A program made the translations under genes and the position numbers. Positions 7,453 through 16,872 of a stretch of DNA of 45,586 bases are shown here, piece after piece (the stretch's first letter is position 1; each line of letters opens with the position of its first letter). The DNA lies in assembly GCA_900553675.1 (NCBI GenBank), contig USEH01000001.1, positions 1 to 45,586 of the forward strand, given 5' to 3'. Origin of the DNA: an uncultured Ruminococcus sp. (GTDB lineage: Bacteria; Bacillota; Clostridia; Oscillospirales; Ruminococcaceae). The notes under the pieces were generated by a model. It was not told the origin of the DNA, did no database searches, and saw nothing but the letters and a program-made list of their open reading frames with translations.

Positions 7453-9051
7453 TTAAAACTCGCCGCTTACAAGCATCTCGTAAAGCTCCTTTATCCCTTT
7501 GCCCTTGATTGAGCCTTTGAGATACTCCAGCTCCTCGTTTATCATCTCGTCTAAAACCCTCATGCTTAAAAGCTCAACAGGGGCTTTGTCGTCTGTCAGG
7601 ATGAGGTCGGTTTTTTCCACCTTTTCAAGCGAATCCGAAATATCCCTCATAAAGTGATACAGCTCGTTGTCCTCGATAGTTCCAAGCTTGGCTTCAAGCT
7701 GCTCGTGAACGTCGTAGCTATCCGAGCAGAAAAGCTCTAAATTCGAGCTTGCATGAACCGAGTAAACGCTGTCAAAGACGTTTGTTACTGTTCCACAGAG
7801 CCAGTCGTTGATGGTTTTGCCGCTGTCGCTCTCGCTGAACATATTCATGTTGATGGCAACCGCCCCGCCAGGCTTAAGGTGCTTTTTAACCTCTTTAAAG
7901 AACTCAATGCTGGACATCTGAAAGGGTATGGTAATGTCCTGATATGCGTCCACCATGATAGCGTCGTACATCTTGTCGGTGGAGGCGATATACGCCCTGC
8001 CGTCCTGCGCGTAGGTGTTCACGCATTCGGGGAGGTCGAAATACTCGTGCGAAAGCTCGATGATCTTGCCGTCGATCTCCACGCCGTCGATATCGCTTAT
8101 CCCGAAGTAATACTCGCACTGGGTGGCAAACGTGCCGGTTCCCAGTCCTAAAATCAGGACGGAAATTTCGGGATTTTCCCCTGCCCCTGCCATTATCGGC
8201 GCGGCAAGGTCGTAGTCAAAGAACATCTTTGAAAGCCCTGGAGTCTTGCGCTTTATCGACTGCACTCCGAAAAGCACGTTTGTGGAAAAAATCAGCTCAC
8301 GCGGGGTATCCTCCACCCTTAGGTAGTTGTAGATGGATTCGCCCTCGTAGACGATATTATCCGCCCAAAAGGCCGTTCCTATATTCGTCGAGAAAACGCC
8401 CGCCGCCAGAGCAACACAGGCTATGCCCGAAGCCTTGACGCGATTCTTTTTGCGAAAAAAGAAGTAGACAATGCAGACGATATATAATATGCTTGCAAAT
8501 ATTACAAAAGTCATCGAGGTTCCGACATACGGAATCGTTACAAAGGTGGGCAAAAATGTTCCTATAATGCTTCCCACAGTGTTGCAGGCTTCAATGATAC
8601 CGCAGGTTCTGCCGTTTTCTTCAAGACTTGTTACGGCGTATTTTACAAGGTTCGGCGTTACCATTCCCAAAACCATCAGCGGGAACACAAACACCAGTAT
8701 GCAGCTTACAAACGCCGCGACAACAAGATATCCCGTCTTAACAAACAGTGCAAGCACCAAAGCCGTCCCCGCGATTATAAACTTTCCCACCAGCGGTATC
8801 AGCATTGTCCATGTGGCGGCGGCGAATATCCAGCCGAAAAGACGGTCGGGGGGTTTGTATTTGTCCGCCATACGCCCGCCGACAACGTTGCCCAAAGCCA
8901 TAGCTATCATTATTGTGCCGATGATGATAGTCCACACTATCTGCGAGGACGAAAAGTAGGGCGCCATCAGCCTCGAAGTTCCCAGCTCGATAGCCATAAC
9001 CGAAAGTCCGGATATAAAGCCTGTAAAATAAAACAGCCATTTGCGTTTCAT
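7453..9051 (-). CDS. Fused membrane/spermidine synthase-like protein
   Basis: A 532-residue protein in two parts. Residues 1 to about 215 contain some seven hydrophobic segments of the MFS-like type seen in 'fused spermidine synthase' proteins (MAIELGTSRLMAPYF near the start is typical). From about residue 270 the protein has a Rossmann methyltransferase-like domain of the polyamine synthase family: VLILGLGTGTFATQ (nucleotide-binding glycines), DGVEIDGKI, AQDGRAYI, DAIMVDAYQD (catalytic Asp position) and LKPGGAVAINMN. Whether it makes polyamines is uncertain; many fused members lack proven activity. AAAGGAATC gives the start. Genes on both sides are close, so it belongs to the recA transcript. 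Confidence 0.85.
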   Translation of the reverse strand: MKRKWLFYFTGFISGLSVMAIELGTSRLMAPYFSSSQIVWTIIIGTIMIAMALGNVVGGRMADKYKPPDRLFGWIFAAATWTMLIPLVGKFIIAGTALVLALFVKTGYLVVAAFVSCILVFVFPLMVLGMVTPNLVKYAVTSLEENGRTCGIIEACNTVGSIIGTFLPTFVTIPYVGTSMTFVIFASILYIVCIVYFFFRKKNRVKASGIACVALAAGVFSTNIGTAFWADNIVYEGESIYNYLRVEDTPRELIFSTNVLFGVQSIKRKTPGLSKMFFDYDLAAPIMAGAGENPEISVLILGLGTGTFATQCEYYFGISDIDGVEIDGKIIELSHEYFDLPECVNTYAQDGRAYIASTDKMYDAIMVDAYQDITIPFQMSSIEFFKEVKKHLKPGGAVAINMNMFSESDSGKTINDWLCGTVTNVFDSVYSVHASSNLELFCSDSYDVHEQLEAKLGTIEDNELYHFMRDISDSLEKVEKTDLILTDDKAPVELLSMRVLDEMINEELEYLKGSIKGKGIKELYEMLVSGEF

Positions 9052-9089
9052 TGTTTAAGTGATTCCTTTCGCTGCGATATCAGAATTTA

Positions 9090-9659
9090 TCAATCGTTGG
9101 GGTCGATCGCCTTGCGGTATGCCCAAAGATACTGTCCGCCCGAGCCTGCGGTCAAAATTGCCGCAATCCAGACAAGCACAGCGTCGATAACATAAGCAAC
9201 CTCCGGAGATATCGGCACACCCACCGCCATGATTCCGTGGATAAGCAGAGTTATGATTATCTCAACCATTGTAAACGCGGTTTTAACCTTGCCGAACCAG
9301 CCCGCCGCGATAACAACACCGTCTCCCGATTTAACAACCAATCGCAAAGCCGAAACCATAAACTCGCGGAAGAGTATTATCATCACCGGAATAGAGCTTA
9401 CCCAGCCCATGTCAACAAACACCAGCAGTGCCGCCATAACAAGCGCCTTGTCGGCAAGCGGGTCTAAAAACTTTCCAAAGTTGGTAACAAGATTATCCCG
9501 CCGCGCAATTTTGCCGTCGAGCATATCAGTATAAGAAGCGATGGCAAAAACTGCAAGGGCAATAAGGATATTAAACCTTAAAAACTGCCACAGCGCAAAA
9601 AATACAAACACCGGTATCAGCGCAACTCTTACAATAGTTAGTTTGTTTGGTAGATTCAT
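9090..9659 (-). CDS. pgsA: CDP-diacylglycerol-glycerol-3-phosphate 3-phosphatidyltransferase
   Basis: PgsA makes phosphatidylglycerol phosphate from CDP-diacylglycerol and glycerol 3-phosphate in the membrane. The full CDP-alcohol phosphatidyltransferase motif D-x2-D-G-x2-A-R-x8-G-x3-D-x3-D is present, from DMLDGKIARR to GKFLDPLADK. Four to five membrane segments surround it. The ATG at 9659 (MNLPNKLTIVRV) is the family-typical start and has GGTGAGG 8 nt upstream; an in-frame TTG at 9683 directly after the rimO stop is less likely. The 189-residue length is normal. The rimO-pgsA-recA neighbourhood is common in Firmicutes, where rimO and pgsA are often adjacent. Confidence 0.93.
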   Translation of the reverse strand: MNLPNKLTIVRVALIPVFVFFALWQFLRFNILIALAVFAIASYTDMLDGKIARRDNLVTNFGKFLDPLADKALVMAALLVFVDMGWVSSIPVMIILFREFMVSALRLVVKSGDGVVIAAGWFGKVKTAFTMVEIIITLLIHGIMAVGVPISPEVAYVIDAVLVWIAAILTAGSGGQYLWAYRKAIDPND

Positions 9660-9683
9660 AGCTGTAACCTCACCTTTCGTCAA

Positions 9684-11018
9684 TCAACTGCCCTGCACTA
9701 CTTCGCCAAGCAAATCGTAATCCATAGTGTCGGTTATCTTAACATACACATAATCGCCGACAGAAACAGGATCTTTTGTCGTAAAGAATATCTTTCCGTC
9801 GATTTCGGGAACCTCGCCCGCGCTTCTGCCATACCAGCACTCGGCGTATCGGTCGAACCCCTCAACTACAGTTTCAAGCACCTTGCCAAGCTGCTCGGCG
9901 CATTTCTCATCACTTATCAGCATCTGCTCCTGCATGATGATGTCTGCGCGGCGCTGCTTTTCCTCTTCGTCGATCTGGTCTGGCAGCAGAGCCGCGGGAG
10001 TGCCTTCCTCCTGCGAGTAGGCAAAGCAGCCCAAACGGTCAAACCGCATTTCCTTTACAAATCCGCAAAGCTTTTCAAACTGCTCCTGCGTTTCGCCGGG
10101 GAAGCCTGCAATAAGAGTGGTGCGCAGGATTATTCCGGGGACTCTTTCGCGCAGCTTTGCAATAAGCTCGCGCAGCTCAGCCTCACTCGAGCGGCGGTTC
10201 ATTCTCTTTAAAACGGTGTCGTCGCAGTGCTGAATGGGGATATCCAAGTATTTAACGCACTTAGGCTCGCGCGCGATTACGTCAATTAGCTCGTCGGTGA
10301 TCCTTTCGGGGTAGGAATAAAGGGTTCTTATCCACTTTAAGCCGTCGATTTTGCAAAGCTCTGTGAGCAGCTCGGGGAGCATACCTTTGCCGTAGATATC
10401 CTCGCCGTAGCGGGTGGTGTCCTGCGCAACAAGGATTATCTCCTTAAAGCCGACTTTGGCGAGCCACTTGGCTTCGTCGATAATTCCCTCCATCTTCCGC
10501 GAGCGGTATTTGCCCCTGATGGACGGTATTGCGCAGTATGTACAGCAGTTGCTGCATCCCTCGGCTATTTTAAGATATGCAAAGTTCTCGGTGGAAATTA
10601 TCCTGCGAGAGTCTATTATCAGCGAATACTTGTCGCCGTACATTCCGATGCTCTGCTCACCGGCAAGCACCTTTTTGATAGTCTCGCCCAGAAACTCGTT
10701 TGCGCCTATGCCTAAAACGGCGTCGACCTCGGGAATCTCCTTAAGCACCTCGTCGCGATATCTCTCCGCAAGACAGCCTGTAACTATTACCGCTTTCAGC
10801 CTGCCCTCCTGCTTTAAGGTGCAGAACTCTAAAATATTGTCAATAGCCTCCTGCTTGGCAGACTCGATAAAGCCGCAGGTGTTTATTATAACAACGTCTG
10901 CAAGTGCGGCGTCGGCTATTATCTCATAGCCTTCCTCACGCAGATTGTAAAGCATATGCTCGGCGTCCACCTGATTTTTAGGACAGCCCAAGGAAACCAT
11001 ACCCACTCTTACTGCCAT
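9684..11018 (-). CDS. rimO: Ribosomal protein S12 methylthiotransferase RimO
   Basis: RimO adds a methylthio group to an aspartate of ribosomal protein S12 using two Fe-S clusters and SAM. The 444-residue protein shows the N-terminal UPF0004 domain (VSLGCPKNQVDAE, INTCGFIESAKQEAI, VTGCLAERY with its three cysteines), the radical SAM CxxxCxxC motif in EGCSNCCTYCAIP near residues 150-160, and a C-terminal TRAM domain (about residues 375-444). SLGCPKNQVDAE and IESAKQEAI distinguish RimO from MiaB. The start codon follows the recX stop by only 3 bp, so translation is probably coupled. Confidence 0.95.
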   Translation of the reverse strand: MAVRVGMVSLGCPKNQVDAEHMLYNLREEGYEIIADAALADVVIINTCGFIESAKQEAIDNILEFCTLKQEGRLKAVIVTGCLAERYRDEVLKEIPEVDAVLGIGANEFLGETIKKVLAGEQSIGMYGDKYSLIIDSRRIISTENFAYLKIAEGCSNCCTYCAIPSIRGKYRSRKMEGIIDEAKWLAKVGFKEIILVAQDTTRYGEDIYGKGMLPELLTELCKIDGLKWIRTLYSYPERITDELIDVIAREPKCVKYLDIPIQHCDDTVLKRMNRRSSEAELRELIAKLRERVPGIILRTTLIAGFPGETQEQFEKLCGFVKEMRFDRLGCFAYSQEEGTPAALLPDQIDEEEKQRRADIIMQEQMLISDEKCAEQLGKVLETVVEGFDRYAECWYGRSAGEVPEIDGKIFFTTKDPVSVGDYVYVKITDTMDYDLLGEVVQGS

Positions 11019-11021
11019 ACC

Positions 11022-11657
11022 CTAAAAGTCCCCTTCTTCAAAATCTTCATATTCGCCGCTTGTATACTCGCTGATGGCGGCGTTTATATCCGCAAAGGAA
11101 TATCCCAGACGCGCAAGAGCGGCTTTTACCTTTTTAACGCCCTTTTCATCGGTGAGATATCTTGCGTATTTTTTGTCGATAAGCTCCAACAGCCGTTCAG
11201 AGCTGCCCTCGGAGTAATCCGCTAAAGCTTCTTCGATGATATCTCGCGAAAGCCCCTTAAGGCGCATTTCCTCCCGCGCCTTAAAATAGCCGTATTTTTT
11301 TACGGTGCAGAGCTTTTCAGCGAGATATCGCGCGTACCGCCTGTCGTCAATGCAACCGATCTCGGCAAGGCGGTTTAAAACCTCATAGCAGATATCCTCG
11401 TCGTAGTTCTCGGCAAGCTTTTTAAAAAGCTCGGCATAGGAGTAATCGCGGTTGTCTAAAAGATACAGCGCGCGCTCCTTTGCGCGGCGGGTGTCGTTTG
11501 CGCGGACGATATCCTCAACCCCGCTCTGAGGGATGTCGATATCCTTTTCAAGGTGATATTCCGCGGCGATATTCGAGTTTATGAAAATCGGTTCGCCGCT
11601 TTCAAAGCTGATTTTAAGGGTTTTGCCCCTAAACGGCTCTATCGAAGTTATTTTCAT
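11022..11657 (-). CDS. recX: Regulatory protein RecX
   Basis: RecX binds RecA filaments and limits their activity. The 211-residue protein has three-helix repeats typical of the family: ERALYLLDNRDYSYAELFKKL, then IGCIDDRRYARYLAEKL and KGLSRDIIEEALADY. It follows recA by 13 bp on the same strand, the standard arrangement. The stop codon is TAG. No strong ribosome binding site is visible, so coupling to recA translation is likely. Confidence 0.92.
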   Translation of the reverse strand: MKITSIEPFRGKTLKISFESGEPIFINSNIAAEYHLEKDIDIPQSGVEDIVRANDTRRAKERALYLLDNRDYSYAELFKKLAENYDEDICYEVLNRLAEIGCIDDRRYARYLAEKLCTVKKYGYFKAREEMRLKGLSRDIIEEALADYSEGSSERLLELIDKKYARYLTDEKGVKKVKAALARLGYSFADINAAISEYTSGEYEDFEEGDF

Positions 11658-11670
11658 GATGATTTAAGCT

Positions 11671-12858
11671 TTACTCGGCAGGGGTGAACTCTTCAAAATT
11701 CTCATCGTCTGCCTCTACTACCACAGATGCCGCTGCCTTGCTTTCATCCGACTTGCTTGCCGCCGCCTGAGAAGCCTCGTTCAGCGCGGCTTCCTTTTTG
11801 TTCTTTCTGGAAGCCATAACAAGCGCATTTTTGCGCTCCATTATAGCCGCCTCAATCTCGGAAAGCATATCGGGGTGCTCTTTAAGGAAGGTCATGGTGT
11901 TTTCTCTGCCCTGACCTATCTTGTTGCCGTCGTAGCTGAACCATGCGCCTGCCTTGTGGATAACGTCAAGCTCGGTTGCAATGTCCACAACCTCGCCCAG
12001 TCGCGAGATTCCCTTGCCGTAAAGAATGTCGAACTCCGCTTCCTTAAACGGCGGCGCGACCTTGTTTTTAACAACCTTGCACCTTGTTCTGTTGCCTATA
12101 ACCTCGGCACCGTTTTTAATAGCTTCGCCCTTTCTTACCTCGATTCTCACCGACGAATAGAACTTAAGCGCTCTGCCGCCGGGGGTGGTTTCGGGGTTGC
12201 CGTATATAACGCCTATCTTCTCTCTTACCTGATTGATAAATATGGCAACGCAGTTGGATTTTGATATAACGCTTGTAAGCTTCCTCATCGCCTGAGACAT
12301 CAGCCTTGCAAGCTGTCCAACGTGGTTGTCGCCCATCTCGCCGTCGATTTCGGCTTTTGTTACCATAGCGGCTACAGAGTCTAAAACTATAACATCAATA
12401 GCTCCCGAGCGCACCAGAGCCTCGGCGATTTCGAGCGCCTGCTCGCCTGAATCAGGCTGAGAGACCAGCATGGAATCAATGTCAACTCCGAGCTGCGAAG
12501 CATAAACAGGGTCGAGCGCGTGTTCAACGTCGATAAAAGCAACCTCTCCGCCTCGCTTTTGCGCCTCTGCCACGATGTGCAAAGCAACCGTTGTCTTACC
12601 GGAGGATTCGGGACCGTAGATTTCAACTATTCTTCCCCTCGGAACTCCGCCTATTCCCAAAGCCATATCAAGGGTCATCGAGCCTGTGGGGATGGATTCA
12701 ACGTTCATGGTGGTGTTCTGACCCAGACGCATTACCGCGCCTGCGCCGTAAGCCTTTTCTATCTGCGCTATGGCTGTTTCTATCGCCTTAAGCTTTTCCT
12801 CCTTGGTGGTGGGCATTTCGGGTGCGGTTTTCTTTTCCGCGGTTTTCTTCATTGCCAT
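11671..12858 (-). CDS. recA: Recombinase RecA
   Basis: RecA pairs homologous DNA and activates LexA cleavage. The 395-residue protein has Walker [10 protein letters not shown] (near residue 82), the [10 protein letters not shown] segment, Walker [11 protein letters not shown], loop L1 [12 protein letters not shown], and loop L2 [22 protein letters not shown]. The C-terminal tail is long and ends in an acidic stretch, as usual. ATG 12858 has AGGAGG 8 nt upstream; a second ATG at 12852 is less well placed. It is the first gene of a run reaching GNAT at 7010. I searched the 100 bp upstream for a Gram-positive SOS box (GAAC-N4-GTTC) and found none. Confidence 0.97.
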   Translation of the reverse strand: MAMKKTAEKKTAPEMPTTKEEKLKAIETAIAQIEKAYGAGAVMRLGQNTTMNVESIPTGSMTLDMALGIGGVPRGRIVEIYGPESSGKTTVALHIVAEAQKRGGEVAFIDVEHALDPVYASQLGVDIDSMLVSQPDSGEQALEIAEALVRSGAIDVIVLDSVAAMVTKAEIDGEMGDNHVGQLARLMSQAMRKLTSVISKSNCVAIFINQVREKIGVIYGNPETTPGGRALKFYSSVRIEVRKGEAIKNGAEVIGNRTRCKVVKNKVAPPFKEAEFDILYGKGISRLGEVVDIATELDVIHKAGAWFSYDGNKIGQGRENTMTFLKEHPDMLSEIEAAIMERKNALVMASRKNKKEAALNEASQAAASKSDESKAAASVVVEADDENFEEFTPAE

Positions 12859-12897
12859 GTGATGTTCCTCCTATATAAAATGGTTTTTTACAAGATT

Positions 12898-12926
12898 AAT
12901 ATAACATATTTTCGCGGGTTTGTACA
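12898..12926 (-). promoter_or_regulatory. Probable recA promoter
   Basis: On the minus strand TGTACA (12926-12921) and TATATT (12903-12898) are spaced by 17 bp, about 40 nt before the recA start. The -35 box matches only four of six bases. Without it recA would depend on readthrough from the acetyltransferase gene. Confidence 0.5.
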
Positions 12927-12957
12927 GCGATTTGAGTCCGATTTTTTACCCTCTTGG

Positions 12958-13587
12958 CTATTTCTGTCCTGATTTTATCCCCGACCAATCAATTTTTCTG
13001 TCCTTGAAATAATATATCCTGTCATGCTCGCCTATTTCGCGGACAACCCTGCACGGCGACCCATATGCAACAACATTTGCGGGGATATCCTTAGTTACAA
13101 GGCTTCCCGCTCCGATAACGGTATTGTCTCCGATGGAAACGCCGGGTAGTATGCATACATTTGCCCCTATCCAGCAGTTTTTGCCGATGTGCACAGGAAT
13201 GTTGTACTGATACTGAACCTTCTCCCTCAGCTCTGGCAATATCGGGTGACCTGCCGTGTCAATGGTGACATTCGGACCTATCATGGTGCAGTCGCCTATA
13301 TAGATATGCGTGTCGTCTACAAGAGTAAGGTTAGAGTTTGCGTACACATTTTTACCCAGATGAACGAAATGCCCGCCCCAGTTTGCCCGCAGCGGCGGCT
13401 CGATATAGCTGCCCTCGCCGAACTCAGCAAACATCTTATTCAGCAGCTCAAGCCGTTTTTCCAGCTCTGATGGTCTTGTATTATTGTAGTCATAAAGCAT
13501 ATCAAGGCACTTTATCTGCTCGGAAAGGATATTCTCGTCGGAGCAGTTGTAAAGCGACCCGCTGTGAAGACTTTCAATTGTAGTCAT
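12958..13587 (-). CDS. Hexapeptide-repeat acyltransferase (maltose/galactoside O-acetyltransferase type)
   Basis: A 209-residue protein with left-handed beta-helix repeats. An N-terminal helical maltose acetyltransferase domain (about 1-60: CSDENILSEQIKCLDMLYDYN) precedes hexapeptide turns such as HIYIGDCTMIGPNVTI, VHIGKNCWIGANVCIL and VSIGDNTVIGAGSLVT, ending with VAYGSPCRVVR. The catalytic His lies in TAGHPI. It should transfer acetyl from CoA to a sugar hydroxyl in the cytoplasm; the acceptor is unknown. I use ATG 13587 with AGGTGAT just upstream instead of the in-frame GTG at 13596 that overlaps that site. The stop codon is TAG. It follows prmC by 14 bp and is the last gene of the sensor operon. 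Confidence 0.87.
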   Translation of the reverse strand: MTTIESLHSGSLYNCSDENILSEQIKCLDMLYDYNNTRPSELEKRLELLNKMFAEFGEGSYIEPPLRANWGGHFVHLGKNVYANSNLTLVDDTHIYIGDCTMIGPNVTIDTAGHPILPELREKVQYQYNIPVHIGKNCWIGANVCILPGVSIGDNTVIGAGSLVTKDIPANVVAYGSPCRVVREIGEHDRIYYFKDRKIDWSGIKSGQK

Positions 13588-13601
13588 ATCAATCACCTAT
13601 A

Positions 13602-14450
13602 TCAATATTTTTTCGCGTATACAATCCTGTCTTTGCCGGCAAAATCTTTTATCACCGATATATCGCAATAGCCGCAGTCTTTAAGGATATCGCAGACGCT
13701 TTCTGCCTGAGCGCTTCCTATTTCAAAGACTATATATCCGCCGTTGCAAAGCGAATCCCGCCATATCTTAGGAATAACACGATAGTACTTTAAGCCGTCA
13801 TCCTCTCCGTACAGGGCGGATTCAGGCTCATAGGAGACCTCTTTTTGCAGCATAGACATATCCTCACCGGTCAGGTAAGGCGGGTTGCAGGTTATCATAT
13901 CAAAACCGGAAAACTGCTCTGCGCTGCTTTCGTCCAGAACATCCAGCCTGCATGGCTTAACCTTGTTTCCGTGATTTGTGATATTGGCTACAAGATAGCC
14001 ATAAGCCTCTTCATACAGCTCGGCGGCGCAAATCTGCGCGTCTTTAAGATGATACGAAAGCACAACAGGTATGCAGCCCGTACCGGAGCAAAGGTCTAAA
14101 ATTTTAGGCTGTTTTACTTCTTTCAGAAGATCTAATGCGGCGTCCACAAGCGTTTCGGTGTCCTGTCGGGGGATAAGCACGCCCTTGCCTACCTTGAAAC
14201 CAAGTCCGTAAAACTCCCACTCGCCGATGATATACTGCAAGGGCTCTCCCGAAATCCGACGGGATATCATGCTTTCAAGGCGTGCGCTCTCTTCGTAAGA
14301 AAGCACGCGATCAAGCCTTCCCATCAGGATATCCATTCCGAAATTCCTGCCGAAAAGCTCTTCAAATATCACCCTTGCCTCAAATTCGGGCGACTCTATC
14401 CCGCTCTGCGCAAGCCTTGTTTTAGTCTGCGCAAAGGCTTTTGTTACCAT
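13602..14450 (-). CDS. prmC: Release factor glutamine methyltransferase PrmC
   Basis: PrmC methylates the GGQ glutamine of peptide release factors RF1 and RF2. The 282-residue protein has the N-terminal helical domain (1-80), the linker motif VGKGVLIPRQDTETLVD, the SAM-binding motif ILDLCSGTGCIPVVL and the catalytic NPPY motif in MITCNPPYLTGED. Its start codon overlaps the end of the DUF1385 gene by 7 bp (ATGGTAA). The DUF1385-prmC pair is a standard Clostridia arrangement, usually next to prfA, which is not present here. Confidence 0.94.
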   Translation of the reverse strand: MVTKAFAQTKTRLAQSGIESPEFEARVIFEELFGRNFGMDILMGRLDRVLSYEESARLESMISRRISGEPLQYIIGEWEFYGLGFKVGKGVLIPRQDTETLVDAALDLLKEVKQPKILDLCSGTGCIPVVLSYHLKDAQICAAELYEEAYGYLVANITNHGNKVKPCRLDVLDESSAEQFSGFDMITCNPPYLTGEDMSMLQKEVSYEPESALYGEDDGLKYYRVIPKIWRDSLCNGGYIVFEIGSAQAESVCDILKDCGYCDISVIKDFAGKDRIVYAKKY

Positions 14451-15415
14451 CTGTCCTTCTCTTTGTCTTCGGGGATACAGGGCAGGAAGGCGGCTATAGC
14501 AACCTCGATCTGGCTGTCGTCAGGCTCGCGGGTGGTGAGTCTCTGAATCCACAGACCCGGGGCGGAGATGATTTTTGTAAAGATATTATCATACCGTCCG
14601 GCAAGCTTTATAAGCTCGTATGCGATGGAAACCACCACCGGCAGAACGCAGAGCTTTAGCAGTGCTCTAAGCCACACAGCGTCCCACGGAAGCATGAAAA
14701 TGCTGTTAACGAAAATCGAAATAAACAGCACCAAAAACATAAACGATGTTCCGCAGCGAGGGTGGAAACGCCTGTATTTGCGAACGTTCTCAACCGTAAC
14801 CTCGTCCCCTGCCTCGTAGCAGGTGATGGTTTTATGCTCTGCACCGTGATATTCATAGGTGCGGCGGATGTCCTTTAAAAGACTTGTCAGCCAGATGTAC
14901 GCAATAAATATGAGTATTTTAATAAGACCTTCAATGATGTTTTTAACAACGTAAAGTTCGGAAAGCTTGGGTATCAGCAGCGAAAGCCCCTTGGTTGCAA
15001 GCGCGGGGAGGTATACAAACAGTCCCACAGCCAAAAGAACGCCCAAAACGCTTGCTATAGTCATGATAACTCCCATCAGCTTGTCGCCCAGCTTGTTATC
15101 AAGCCACTTTTCAAACTTAGAAGGCTCCTCGGCTTCCTCACCCTCCATCGACTTATCTGCCGACTTTGAAATGTATTTGTAGCCGCTGATAAGGGTGGTT
15201 ACAAAGTTTACCGGTCCCCTTACAAACGGGGTCTTCTGATACCATTTAGCCTTTGGAAGCTCCTTTTCTTCAAGATAGATGCTGCCGTCGGACATTCTTA
15301 CCGCCATGCACTCCTTTTCGACGCCGCGCATCATGATTCCCTCGATAAGCGCCTGACCGCCGATTTTTGATTTGAATTTGGGAGCCTTAACTCCTGCGTT
15401 TTCTGTCTTGCTCAT
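14444..15415 (-). CDS. DUF1385 membrane protein
   Basis: A 323-residue membrane protein of unknown function. Family marks are IGGQALIEGIMMRG near the N-terminus, FVRGPVNFVTTLISGYKY, and the central EYHGAEHKTITCYEAG and RFHPRCGTSFMFLVL, with conserved His and Cys residues that suggest metal or thiol chemistry. Five to six hydrophobic segments are visible. The sequence between residues 85 and 105 is charged and variable. It overlaps prmC by 7 bp and starts 12 bp after the histidine kinase stop, so it is translated in the same transcript as the two-component system. Whether it takes part in signalling is not known. Confidence 0.88.
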   Translation of the reverse strand: MSKTENAGVKAPKFKSKIGGQALIEGIMMRGVEKECMAVRMSDGSIYLEEKELPKAKWYQKTPFVRGPVNFVTTLISGYKYISKSADKSMEGEEAEEPSKFEKWLDNKLGDKLMGVIMTIASVLGVLLAVGLFVYLPALATKGLSLLIPKLSELYVVKNIIEGLIKILIFIAYIWLTSLLKDIRRTYEYHGAEHKTITCYEAGDEVTVENVRKYRRFHPRCGTSFMFLVLFISIFVNSIFMLPWDAVWLRALLKLCVLPVVVSIAYELIKLAGRYDNIFTKIISAPGLWIQRLTTREPDDSQIEVAIAAFLPCIPEDKEKDRW

Positions 15416-15427
15416 TTGATATACCTT

Positions 15428-16855
15428 TTATCCTTTCTGATTGGTGCCTGACTGTATTCCGGGGAGGGTTATCATAACCGTCGTGCCGGTGCCAAGCTTT
15501 GAATTTACTATCAGGCTTCCGCCGTGCATATTTACTATTTCATCCGCAACCGCAAGCCCGATTCCCGAGCCGCGGCGGGGCTGATTCGCTTTATAGAACT
15601 TTGTTTTTACCTTTGGCAGATCCTCTGCCGATATTCCAACGCCGGTGTCTGATACAAGCACAACTATTTCGCCTTTTTTTTCATATGCCTCCACCGAAAC
15701 AACTCCGCCCGGGTTGGAGTATTTAACCGCGTTGTCTATTATATTTATAAACACCTGTCGCAAACGCGCCCTGTCGCCGTGGACAAAGGGGAGCATTTCA
15801 GGCTCGTAATATTTAAGCTCGATTCCAAGAGCCTTGGCTCGTTCGGTGTAGATGAGCACTGCGTCTCCCAGCTCGGCAAGGATATCGCAGGTTTCAAACT
15901 GCAAAGTAAATCTGCCGTCCTGAATACGTGAGAAGTCTAAAAGCTCCTCAACCATATCCGAAAGCCTTTCGGTTTCGCCGGTGATTACCCTCATCGCCTT
16001 GCCAACGGTTTCGGGATCGTCCGGCATCTGCAAGGCGGTTTCGCTCCAGCCCTTTATAGCCGTAAGCGGAGTTCGCAGCTCGTGCGATACCGATGAGATA
16101 AATTCGTTTTTCATCTTGTCAGAGCTTTCAAGCTCGCTTGCCATGTAGTTTATAGCGTCGGCAAGCTCACCTATTTCGTCGTCCTCGGTTTTTTCTATTC
16201 TTTCGCGGAAGTCGCCCTCGGCATAGCTTCGAGCGGTTTCGCACATCCGCCTTACCGGAAGCACTATCGAGCGGATAAAATACAGTCCCGAAACAAATAT
16301 CAGCATAATTATAGCCAGCACAACTGCCGAAAACAGTATTCCCAGCTTTATCATCTGATTGTGAACAGCGTCCATCGAGGTCATTATCCTCATCGCGCTG
16401 TATTCATACGACGGACCCGAAAGCATTACAATATAGCTCATCACCCGCTCGCCGCTTTCAAGCTTAAGCTCGCGGTAGCAGCATCCGGCTTCGGAGTTTT
16501 TGGCTTCGCGGTAATCGTCCAGATTCATCCATTCCGACGGCTCAAAGCCGGAGCTTGTCAGGGTTGCTCTGCCGGTGGAGTTTACAGCCATCAGCTCGTA
16601 TTTATCCTTTTCGTCAAATTTCTCTATAACGTTTCTGACCTCGGCACGGAAACCGGACGACGACTGATATTTTAAAAGCTCCGACGCAATACCGTCCAGC
16701 TTGGAGGTAAGATACTGCCTTATTGTGGTTTTATAGTAGCTGTTTGCAAGTATCAGCCCCATAACGTCCACCACCAAAAGGACTGCTATAACTATTCCCA
16801 GCGAGTTTACAAGCCAGCGCTTGGTTATACTGTGTTTTCTTATAAATCCAAACAC
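15428..16855 (-). CDS. Membrane sensor histidine kinase
   Basis: A PhoR/WalK-like kinase of about 475 residues. Two membrane helices (about 20-42 and 173-200 from this start) enclose an extracytoplasmic sensor domain of about 130 residues. A HAMP domain follows (PVRRMCETARSYAEGDF to INYMASELE), then the H-box SSVSHELRTPL with the phosphorylated His, the N-box NIIDNAVKYSN, and G-boxes DTGVGIS and GSGIGLAV. The frame is open to a GTG at 16891 overlapping the regulator gene by 19 bp, but GTG 16855 has an ideal AAGGAGG (16864-16870) 8 nt upstream, so I use it; the protein would otherwise be 487 residues. It partners with the response regulator encoded directly upstream. Confidence 0.9.
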   Translation of the reverse strand: MFGFIRKHSITKRWLVNSLGIVIAVLLVVDVMGLILANSYYKTTIRQYLTSKLDGIASELLKYQSSSGFRAEVRNVIEKFDEKDKYELMAVNSTGRATLTSSGFEPSEWMNLDDYREAKNSEAGCCYRELKLESGERVMSYIVMLSGPSYEYSAMRIMTSMDAVHNQMIKLGILFSAVVLAIIMLIFVSGLYFIRSIVLPVRRMCETARSYAEGDFRERIEKTEDDEIGELADAINYMASELESSDKMKNEFISSVSHELRTPLTAIKGWSETALQMPDDPETVGKAMRVITGETERLSDMVEELLDFSRIQDGRFTLQFETCDILAELGDAVLIYTERAKALGIELKYYEPEMLPFVHGDRARLRQVFINIIDNAVKYSNPGGVVSVEAYEKKGEIVVLVSDTGVGISAEDLPKVKTKFYKANQPRRGSGIGLAVADEIVNMHGGSLIVNSKLGTGTTVMITLPGIQSGTNQKG

Positions 16856-16872
16856 CCGCTTATCCTCCTTGG

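Noticed and set aside
12859..12957. LexA (SOS) box upstream of recA
   Set aside because: No GAAC-N4-GTTC palindrome is present between recA and the acetyltransferase gene.
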